Assembly: GCA_035542975.1 (NCBI GenBank)
Contig: DATKKK010000054.1
Span: forward strand, 1-5,502
Source of the DNA: DATKKK01 sp035542975
Lineage (GTDB): Archaea; Thermoproteota; Bathyarchaeia; Bathyarchaeales; Bathycorpusculaceae
Direction: 5' to 3'
DNA: 5,502 bases
Below, piece by piece: positions 1 to 5,195 of this stretch (position 1 is its first letter; each line of letters starts with the position of its first letter). The notes under the pieces were generated by a model that was given only the letters and a program-made list of their open reading frames with translations, was not told the DNA's origin and made no database searches. The translations under genes were made by a program, and so were the position numbers.

Positions 1-1
1 C

Positions 2-175
2 CTAGTGCATGGAGTCATTATGATGCAAACGCTGTTTTCAGGAGGAACCACGACAAGAGCCATACAAGTCGAAAAAATGAGAGGCGCTAAAGTCATTCCA
101 AATCTTGTGCCGTATTCAATAGACCGGAATGGAATCGAAATATATCCCAACATGCCATTGTTCGCGGAAAAGTAG
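2..175 (+). CDS. C-terminal end of a KaiC/RAD55-like RecA-fold ATPase (5' end off the window)
   Basis: Frame 2 is open from the left edge to the TAG at 173-175 and gives 57 residues. The fragment opens with LVHGVIMMQTL, continues with TRAIQVEKMRGAKVI and ends with a PYSIDRNGIEIYP-like strand. This is the usual last part of archaeal KaiC-domain proteins: a strand read as 'ladgvi', then 'r.l.v.KmRg', then 'f.I...Gi.vyp'. Such ATPases form RecA-fold hexamers and act in signalling or regulation; archaeal members are mostly uncharacterised. The Walker motifs would lie off the left edge, so catalytic competence cannot be judged here. The gene runs convergently toward the large minus-strand gene, whose own C-terminus is a diverged version of this fold. 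RadA or GvpD-type relatives are possible alternatives, but the KMRG-like motif favours the KaiC group. The family call is from memory of the motif pattern. Confidence 0.72.
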   Translation, partial: LVHGVIMMQTLFSGGTTTRAIQVEKMRGAKVIPNLVPYSIDRNGIEIYPNMPLFAEK

Positions 176-266
176 TGTGAGATGAATTTTCGCACCAGAT
201 AGACGGAAACTTCGCATTATTAGGTTGGTTCAACAAAAGTCGTGCGGAGTTCTAGTGCTGCATGTG

Positions 267-288
267 CTGCAACGCTTCTTTATTGCAG
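267..288 (+). terminator. Possible hairpin terminator for the KaiC-like gene
   Basis: CTGCAA at 267-272 pairs with TTGCAG at 283-288 around a 10-base loop containing CTTCTTTA. T-rich sequence follows, with CTTTTATT near 313-320. It lies about 90 bases after the stop at 175. The stem is short and archaeal termination depends mainly on T-tracts, so this is a weak call. Confidence 0.2.
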
Positions 289-361
289 TTTATGGGTATT
301 CTGTTTCCGCCGACTTTTATTGTATGCAATGACCAGCATTTTCATCTATGCATATATGTTT

Positions 362-387
362 TACCTAATCTAAGCCAAAATTAGGTA
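362..387. repeat. 8-bp perfect inverted repeat with 10-base spacer
   Basis: TACCTAAT (362-369) and ATTAGGTA (380-387) are exact reverse complements separated by CTAAGCCAAA. The spacer itself contains TAAGCC and CCAAAA, whose complements GGCTTA (415-420) and TTTTGG (403-408) lie just downstream, so a larger alternative fold is possible. No gene starts next to it on either strand. A function as hairpin, terminator or operator is not established. Confidence 0.35.
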
Positions 388-598
388 TAATCTTACGAGA
401 GCTTTTGGTGTTAAGGCTTATCTTTGATTTAACATTTCGAGATTTGCAGGGTTGTTGTAATAAATAGGGTGATCTGGTAAAACAAGGCATGCGAGACTGC
501 TGGAAATACTGGTGCCGTGTCATCGTAACATTGATGTTCGTCACCAAGTGCGTGAGTTATGTTATTCCAAACATGTTTTTTGGTCCCGCATGGTTTGT

Positions 599-606
599 AA
601 AAAGAC
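599..606 (-). terminator. Weak T-tract terminator candidate for the large STAND-TPR gene
   Basis: On the minus strand TGTCTTTTTA gives a run of five T about 68 bases past the stop codon at 671-673. Archaeal RNA polymerase terminates at T-rich stretches, but five T without a second tract is marginal. A 7-bp hairpin (TTCTGAA/TTCAGAA, 681-705) lies inside the last codons of the gene and might contribute to 3'-end structure. Confidence 0.25.
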
Positions 607-670
607 AACACAGGCAAACATAGTGAGTGAATATGAAGAGGAGGCCGACTACTGCTTCTGACTAGCGTTG

Positions 671-3600
671 TCACTTTCTTTTCTGAAGACTCTCTTTTTT
701 CAGAAGTAGTTCGTCTTCTAGATATTCGCGGTTGCTCATCTTCTTGATCTTCAGGTGTTTCTCTAAGCCTTTTTCGGTTTCTTTCTCGTAGATGCTAATC
801 TCTCCATCGAAGAGACCCAAGATAGCACGAGCATCTTGTGAAGAGTGCATTTCAGGATCGAACACTGCCAAGGTTGTGAACCCTGCTGACTTCAATTCTG
901 CGATGAGCGCAGCTAGCCACCTTCTAGTCTGAACTGCATGATGCTGGAGCAGAACGTCTGATACCAAGCCTATGCAGATTCTTCTCGGAGCCTTCAGCGA
1001 AGGATCTAGCTTGCGGATTGCAGAAGTCAAAGCGATGCTGATGTCAGTGAGGTTTTCAACGCCCCTCAACTTGGAAACGTTAGGCAAATTCCCAACGATC
1101 GCATTTGCCTGAGGGTTACACACGAAGAGGTAAAAGTTTGACGGGAACTCTTCTGCGAGATGTTTCACGGCACTAGGATCTATCGTGACGTGGAATGTAA
1201 CTTCGCCTTTCTTCGCTCCAATCTCAAGAAAACTCTTGATAAGCATGTCTCTCTCGTCGCATGAAAGCGAATTCAAGACTACTGCATAGTTTGAAGGTAT
1301 TCCACCACATAGTAACTTATCAAGGTCTGCGTATCCCATGGAGACTGGTTCTATAGGCTTGGGCTTCGTGACTTTGCCTGTTTCAATGCAAGCTATTCTT
1401 GCTTCTACTTTCTCAAGCCTTTTTCTAGCGCCCGTCTTCTGGAATATTTCCAGGGTTTGATTGAGTAGAGCATGGGCTTTTTCTCTGTCGCCTTCTTCGT
1501 TTCTGTCTATGTACATTAGGCCGTATTCATACAAACAGTCAGTGAAAAAAGGCACGTACCATTTCTGCGCGTTCAAGGCTCTATGGGTTTGAAGGCTTCT
1601 TTCGAAATGTTGTATGGACTGCTGCCACATTTTCTGCTCCCTGAAAAGCATTCCTTCTATCATCTCAGCGTATCCGATTAAGAGGTTGCATTTTGACTTC
1701 ACTGCGAAGTCATAAGTTCTTTCAATTAATCCCCAAGCCTTTTCGATTTCTCCTTTTTTCAAGTATAATCTCGAAAGAGCAGGATACACCTCAAAAAATT
1801 TGCCGGTTGTTTCTCCGACTTTTTCACAGATGTTGTTGCTTTCAGTAAGGTGTTTTTCAGCTTCATCATAGTCTCCCATTTCCATGAAAAGTTCTCCTAG
1901 CTGTAAATTCGCCTCAGCATAAGGCACATACTCTTCAGCTTTCTCTGCCACGTCAATAGCCTCGGTTAAGTACCGAAGGCTTTTGTCCCATTCGCCCATC
2001 CACTGATAACACATTCCGATACCCAGCAATGCGTTTGGGCTGTAAGAAACATTTCTGATTCGCTTAACCAACATCAAATCATCCTCAAGCATGGAAAGGG
2101 CTTGCTGCAGCTCGCCCATAGCACAATAACACTGAGCTAGACTCCCTTCAAGCCAGACCAAGATTTCCAGGTCACCAACTTTCTTCGCGAGCTCCAAACC
2201 TTTTTGGTAAGTTTCGAACGCCTTTTGAGGTTCTCCTGTCGCCCAATAAGCGCTGCCGAGGTTGTTATACAAGCGGAGAGCAGCGTCAAGACTGTTGCTT
2301 TCAAGAGCTACTTTAAGTCCTTGCTCAAAATATCTTAGCATTTTTTCAAGCTCTCCAGAACCTGAGCATAGTGCTCCCAAGTCGTTATAGCACTCTGCAA
2401 GGACTCTGGAATCGCCTAACTTGCCTGCCAAGTCAACTGACTTTTGTAGCCAAGAATAAGCTTCAGAAAGAGTCCCGCTCCGCCAAAGCCTATGTCCAAT
2501 ATCTTCATATAAACTTGCTAAATCCGCACTTTCGGGCTCTTTTTCAAGTACTTTCAGAGCCATCTGATGATGCTCAGAGGCTTTCTTCTTGTCGCCAGCA
2601 ACATCCCAAAATGCGTGTGCCATTTTGGCATGCAACCTTGCAATGCTCTTCCTGTTTTCTAGCCGAGTCCACATCGTTAATGCTTTGTTCCAGTAATCTG
2701 TGCCCGCATCGAATTGACCAGTCCAAGTTTTGATGTCACCAAGTCTTTCTGTTAATTGGGTCTTCTCTTCAACACTGCCATCTTTCTCTTCAAGAAGCTT
2801 AAGAGCGTGACTAAGATAAGAAAAAGCTTCATCATAGGCATACGTGTTCTGCGATTTCTCGCCAGCCCTCAGAAAATAGTCTAATGCCTTGTCTTTGTCT
2901 CCGCTCTCCAGGAAATGATAAGCAAGTTCGCCAAGGTGCTCATCAATCTTCTTAGCGTAGACGTTCTCCAATGTGCTTCCTACGATGCCGTGAATTTTCT
3001 TGCGCTTGAAAGCCCCAACTTCTTCATACTCGACATCCCTGACAATTATATCTGCAAAAGAACACAAATCTTCCCCGCCTACAACCCTGTGCTTAATCAG
3101 TCCTGTTTTGAGCAGCTTATCCATAATTTCCTGCAGTTTGCTCTCTTCTATGCCTGTGACTCCAGCTAAAGCGCCAAAACTGAAATCATTTCCAACAAAA
3201 GAAGCCATAGTCAAAACGTTCTGGCATTCCTCGTCCAAACGGCTAATCCTCGCCTTCACAACATTCTTAACGCTCTCCGGAAACTCAATCGCTGAAACCT
3301 CACTGAATTTCCATTCGCCCTCTTCTCTATTGATTATGTCCTCTTCCTTCAGAGATTCTATTACTTCTTCGATGAAGAACGGGTTGCCCCTCGTCTTCTC
3401 GTAGATCGTCTTACAGAATTCTGGCGGAATGTCGTCTTGCTCCAAAATATGCCTGATAATCTCTGAAGTATCTTCCAGGGACATTCGCTTCAAGGAAACA
3501 GATTGAGGCAGACGTTCCCTCTTCAACTCGGTTAGAACTGGGGTCAAAGGATGATTAGCATCAACGTCAGTGCTACGATAAGCTCCTAGGAGCAGCAATT

Positions 3601-4204
3601 GTGTTTTCTGCACACCACGAGCTAGATAATGCAAAAGCAAGAGTGAAGACGGGTCGGTCCACTGCAAATCGTCAAGAATTACCAACAAGGGAATCTCTTG
3701 AGAGAGATTAGTGATAAATTGTGAGACCGCTTCAAAAAGCCTGTTCTGCTCCTGCTCAGGGCTTATGGGAAAAGACGGAGGAATAGTCCTTAGCTTTTGG
3801 CCGAGCTCTGGAACTAGCTTGGCAACTTCAGCCGGGTAATAGCCGATAACTCTGTACAACTGTTCAGGAATGCAGGTTTCTAAGTAGTCTTTGATTACTT
3901 CCTTCCAGATAATGTATGGTGGAACGCCGTCCATCCTGAATAACCCTGGGCATCTGCCGTGCAAAACCTGTACTCCGCGTGACTGGGCATAAGCACCAAG
4001 TTCTCTGAGCAGTCTCGTCTTTCCAATTCCAGCCTCGCCATGAACAAAAACAAGACCACCCTCACCGTGAGCAGCCTTGTAAACAGCCTCCTTCAAGACA
4101 TTCATTTCCTCAGTCCTGTCAACAAGCGGAACCTCCTTCACTGGTATAGGACGAGCAACGGGAACGCGGTCACGCTCAAGAGACGACAAGACCACTCTCT
4201 CCAA
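671..4204 (-). CDS. STAND-type AAA_16 ATPase with TPR array and C-terminal degenerate KaiC-like domain (1177 aa)
   Basis: Three blocks are visible. Residues about 28-300 form a STAND/MalT-type ATPase. It has Walker A GEAGIGKT (56-63), Walker B LLVILDDLQWTD (173-184), a sensor-like arginine in GAYR (210) and the GNPFF motif (273-277) typical of AAA_16 and MalT relatives. A winged-helix-like stretch follows (about 310-400). Residues about 424-930 are TPR repeats with a roughly 40-residue period, as in MalT/LGN-type superhelices, which bind peptides, proteins or small ligands. Residues about 951-1160 resemble KaiC: MGYADLDKLLCGGIP matches the usual entry motif, and LFDGEISIYEKE and LKIKKM match the end of the fold. 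Where Walker A should be there is VLNSLSCDERDML, with no GxxxxGKT, so this domain is probably not a working ATPase. There is no membrane segment, so the protein is likely cytoplasmic. The start is TTG at 4204. The frame upstream closes at a TAG about 36 bases away with no ATG, and GTG at 4195-4193 is an alternative. No LuxR, TIR or nuclease effector is seen. A sensor or scaffold role is inference; the ligand is unknown. Confidence 0.92.
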   Translation of the reverse strand: MERVVLSSLERDRVPVARPIPVKEVPLVDRTEEMNVLKEAVYKAAHGEGGLVFVHGEAGIGKTRLLRELGAYAQSRGVQVLHGRCPGLFRMDGVPPYIIWKEVIKDYLETCIPEQLYRVIGYYPAEVAKLVPELGQKLRTIPPSFPISPEQEQNRLFEAVSQFITNLSQEIPLLVILDDLQWTDPSSLLLLHYLARGVQKTQLLLLGAYRSTDVDANHPLTPVLTELKRERLPQSVSLKRMSLEDTSEIIRHILEQDDIPPEFCKTIYEKTRGNPFFIEEVIESLKEEDIINREEGEWKFSEVSAIEFPESVKNVVKARISRLDEECQNVLTMASFVGNDFSFGALAGVTGIEESKLQEIMDKLLKTGLIKHRVVGGEDLCSFADIIVRDVEYEEVGAFKRKKIHGIVGSTLENVYAKKIDEHLGELAYHFLESGDKDKALDYFLRAGEKSQNTYAYDEAFSYLSHALKLLEEKDGSVEEKTQLTERLGDIKTWTGQFDAGTDYWNKALTMWTRLENRKSIARLHAKMAHAFWDVAGDKKKASEHHQMALKVLEKEPESADLASLYEDIGHRLWRSGTLSEAYSWLQKSVDLAGKLGDSRVLAECYNDLGALCSGSGELEKMLRYFEQGLKVALESNSLDAALRLYNNLGSAYWATGEPQKAFETYQKGLELAKKVGDLEILVWLEGSLAQCYCAMGELQQALSMLEDDLMLVKRIRNVSYSPNALLGIGMCYQWMGEWDKSLRYLTEAIDVAEKAEEYVPYAEANLQLGELFMEMGDYDEAEKHLTESNNICEKVGETTGKFFEVYPALSRLYLKKGEIEKAWGLIERTYDFAVKSKCNLLIGYAEMIEGMLFREQKMWQQSIQHFERSLQTHRALNAQKWYVPFFTDCLYEYGLMYIDRNEEGDREKAHALLNQTLEIFQKTGARKRLEKVEARIACIETGKVTKPKPIEPVSMGYADLDKLLCGGIPSNYAVVLNSLSCDERDMLIKSFLEIGAKKGEVTFHVTIDPSAVKHLAEEFPSNFYLFVCNPQANAIVGNLPNVSKLRGVENLTDISIALTSAIRKLDPSLKAPRRICIGLVSDVLLQHHAVQTRRWLAALIAELKSAGFTTLAVFDPEMHSSQDARAILGLFDGEISIYEKETEKGLEKHLKIKKMSNREYLEDELLLKKESLQKRK

Positions 4205-4380
4205 ACCAACACATATCCAACAAGATGTTATTGGATTCTACATTCTTATCGCTTGTGGAAGAACACCTGATTCAATCATAAGCTCGTAGCGCACATTTAT
4301 CCTGAAATAAAAGAGAATCAATAGGCAAACAGACGCAAAATTCGCTTAGCTCGGAATTCTAGGATCCCAAGAAAGTCTTC

Positions 4381-4390
4381 TATTTATAAG
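4381..4390 (-). promoter_or_regulatory. Probable TATA box for the STAND-TPR-KaiC gene
   Basis: Read on the minus strand the site is CTTATAAATA, close to the archaeal TATA consensus, preceded by A-rich AAAATAT where the B-recognition element would lie. Initiation about 25 bases downstream would fall near 4360 and leave a leader of about 155 bases before the TTG at 4204. That is long for archaea. A weaker box, CTTTTATTTC (4313-4304), would give a leader of about 80 bases. The site lies after the T-tract ending the upstream winged-helix gene, which fits an independent unit. Confidence 0.42.
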
Positions 4391-4483
4391 ATATTTTGCT
4401 TGCAGCAACGCTTCTTCATTAATCAAAGTTTCCACAGTCTGCTTGTTTCCGTGCTTTATTCGCGGCACTTCAACATTTGGCTC

Positions 4484-4497
4484 AAAAAAGGAAAAAA
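4484..4497 (-). terminator. Double T6 tract terminator for the winged-helix gene
   Basis: On the minus strand the sequence reads TTTTTTCCTTTTTT, two T6 runs separated by CC, about 58 bases past the TAA of the winged-helix gene at 4556-4558. There is no obvious GC-rich stem. This matches intrinsic archaeal termination, which is driven by T-rich tracts in the non-template strand. It separates the winged-helix gene from the large gene downstream. Confidence 0.65.
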
Positions 4498-4555
4498 GAA
4501 GGGTTTTGCTGGAAAAGTCTCCACTTACTATTGAAATTTCTGTTAAGCTTACAAT

Positions 4556-4873
4556 TTATGGGAAAATGAAGAAATTCAGCGATTCAAAAATCTTTACGAA
4601 TTGTGATCCCTTAGATGTAGTCTTCACGATTCCATCGTTACTCTCCAACAGTCCATTTTCGTTCAGGACATATAAGTAAAGTTTGAGTTGCGTATGGCTT
4701 AATTTTGCTTTGTGCATCAGGTTCGTTCTTTTGATACCGCCTCGTGCGGTTTTTAGGATATCAACAACTATGTCGTGCCGGTCGCGGCGTTTTGGGCCGT
4801 TCATCAGAGGAACTATTCCGTCGGGCTTGCCGTCCATAAAGGCTTTTTCTTCCAGAGGGTCCTCTCTGCGCAT
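4556..4873 (-). CDS. Archaeal winged-helix DNA-binding protein, HTH_45-like (105 aa)
   Basis: The core at residues about 29-95 follows the pattern of small archaeal winged-helix proteins of the HTH_45 type. RRDRHDIVVDILKTA is helix 1. GGIKRTNLMHKAKLSH leads through helix 2 into recognition helix 3 (TQLKLYLYVLNENG). The wing is LLESNDGIVKTTSKGSQFV. In the family this corresponds to 'kT.im..anLs..qlk.YL..L...GLi' and 'y..T.kG..fl'. Such proteins are presumed transcription regulators; few targets are known. Length is normal for the family, and the first 28 residues are a charged, probably flexible extension. The ATG at 4873 is preferred because a TATA box about 30-37 bases upstream places initiation almost at the codon, and no Shine-Dalgarno sequence is present. 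Internal ATGs at residues 13 and 24 are alternatives. It is followed by a strong T-tract and so is probably monocistronic. Its targets cannot be told from sequence. Confidence 0.85.
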   Translation of the reverse strand: MRREDPLEEKAFMDGKPDGIVPLMNGPKRRDRHDIVVDILKTARGGIKRTNLMHKAKLSHTQLKLYLYVLNENGLLESNDGIVKTTSKGSQFVKIFESLNFFIFP

Positions 4874-4902
4874 GTGTTATCAAGTACCGAGAACGTTGCG
4901 TC

Positions 4903-4910
4903 TATTATAA
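4903..4910 (-). promoter_or_regulatory. TATA box for the winged-helix gene, leaderless-type spacing
   Basis: On the minus strand the site reads TTATAATA within ACTTATAATAG. Its centre is about 34 bases before the ATG at 4873, so initiation 25-27 bases downstream would fall about 7 bases before the start codon. With no Shine-Dalgarno sequence in the interval, this fits a leaderless or near-leaderless mRNA, common in several archaeal groups. Confidence 0.55.
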
Positions 4911-4914
4911 GTCT

Positions 4915-5142
4915 TCACGTCAAATGATGTAAGCATACATGCATATTTACGAATAAGCTCGTAAGGAAATGAATTAATAATTCAAAAAACATGCCGAAAG
5001 AAAGAATGAATGCGCCCTTTTCGAATACATGCTTATTCCAAACTTGGTAAAATTCGGTTTTGAGATTGACGACTTGCTTTTTGAATATTGCGCGAATGTG
5101 CCACTCCGACAAGTAGCAATACGCTGCGTTTAATGGTTGCAT
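4915..5142 (-). CDS. Doubtful 75-codon ORF, hydrophobic C-terminal half, no recognised family
   Basis: The ORF starts at ATG 5142 and ends with TGA at 4915-4917. The N-terminal half contains IRAIFKKQVVNLKTEF and is basic. The second half has a hydrophobic run, GAFILSFGMFFELLIHFL, that could span a membrane once. The opening faintly recalls the N-termini of ABC-2 type permeases ('aifkk...l'), which would make it a remnant, but this is weak. A TATA-like box (5192-5185) lies about 46 bases upstream, so transcription with a leader of about 20 bases is possible; no Shine-Dalgarno is seen. Against it, the ORF covers the dyad upstream of the winged-helix promoter, and short ORFs of this size are expected by chance in AT-rich DNA. 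Apart from this ORF, the interval 4874-5195 holds only promoter-like elements. Confidence 0.2.
   Translation of the reverse strand: MQPLNAAYCYLSEWHIRAIFKKQVVNLKTEFYQVWNKHVFEKGAFILSFGMFFELLIHFLTSLFVNMHVCLHHLT
4929..4950. promoter_or_regulatory. Imperfect 22-bp dyad upstream of the winged-helix promoter
   Basis: GTAAGCATACA (4929-4939) and the reverse complement of the next 11 bases, GTAAATATGCA, match at 8 of 11 positions. The dyad is centred about 33 bases upstream of the TATA box centre, beyond the expected B-recognition element. A second small inverted repeat, TTACGA/TCGTAA (4947-4964), abuts it. This is where an activator or autoregulator could bind. AT-rich DNA yields such dyads by chance fairly often, so the call is tentative. 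Confidence 0.25.
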
Positions 5143-5184
5143 TCAATTTTACTGCTCTGGAAAGAGAGACGCTCAAACGCTTAG

Positions 5185-5192
5185 CTTATATA
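5185..5192 (-). promoter_or_regulatory. TATA-like box between the helicase end and the small ORF
   Basis: On the minus strand the site reads TATATAAG, just after the stop codon of the helicase gene (5196-5198). Initiation would be expected near 5163, about 20 bases before the ATG at 5142. On the + strand the same element would initiate inside the antisense of the helicase 3' end, where no gene is apparent. It is a real-looking TATA match, but its gene is uncertain. Confidence 0.3.
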
Positions 5193-5195
5193 CTT

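Larger units (their letters stand above)
176..670. other. Convergent intergenic region without a convincing gene
   Basis: This 495-base stretch separates the 3' ends of two convergent genes. The minus-strand frames here give only low-complexity or Cys/His-rich translations without a recognisable fold, and one overlaps the end of the large gene, so none is called. It holds several small structures. One is a tandem 9-base repeat (GTGCTGCAT/GTGCTGCAA, 255-272). Another is a 6-bp hairpin CTGCAA/TTGCAG (267-288), followed by T-rich sequence near 314-319. A third is an 8-bp perfect inverted repeat at 362-387. On the minus strand a T5 tract at 603-599, about 68 bases past the stop of the large gene, is a weak terminator candidate. 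No RNA gene fold was recognised. Confidence 0.6.

Noticed and set aside
292..384. A 30-codon + strand ORF starting with ATG at 292
   Set aside because: It is short, has no ribosome binding site, matches no known family and ends inside the 8-bp inverted repeat. Nothing supports it as a gene.
365..674. Two overlapping minus-strand ORFs (365-547 and 429-674) after the large gene
   Set aside because: The translations are rich in Ser, His, Cys and Thr with no recognisable fold, the two overlap each other in different frames, and one runs into the end of the large gene. They look like chance open frames.
2371..3404. Antisense + strand ORFs of 84-134 codons inside the large gene
   Set aside because: They lie wholly opposite the well-supported ATPase-TPR coding sequence and their translations are Ser/Leu-rich shadows of it.
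671..4204. An Avs-like or other STAND antiphage defence protein
   Set aside because: The ATPase and TPR layout recalls STAND defence proteins, but no nuclease, TIR, protease or membrane effector domain is visible and no defence genes flank it. The KaiC-like tail points to signalling instead.
4040..4270. A 76-codon + strand ORF overlapping the 5' end of the large gene
   Set aside because: Most of it is antisense to the region upstream of and beyond Walker A. It has no family resemblance and no promoter of its own.
4354..4367. Adjacent GAATTC and GGATCC sites resembling a cloning linker
   Set aside because: The two six-base sites two bases apart are suggestive, but there is no further vector-like sequence and the flanks are ordinary AT-rich archaeal DNA, so chance is the simplest reading.
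4443..4910. Two + strand ORFs (4443-4679 and 4683-4910) opposite the winged-helix gene
   Set aside because: Both are antisense to the recognisable HTH_45-like coding region, and the first also spans its terminator.
4921..4932. A C-box-like AATGATG suggesting a C/D box guide RNA
   Set aside because: No matching D box, C' or D' elements occur at the required spacing.
561..5043. The shared 11-mer TTATTCCAAAC near 562 and 5033
   Set aside because: An 11-base match is expected several times by chance in a window of this size, and the flanking bases do not extend it.
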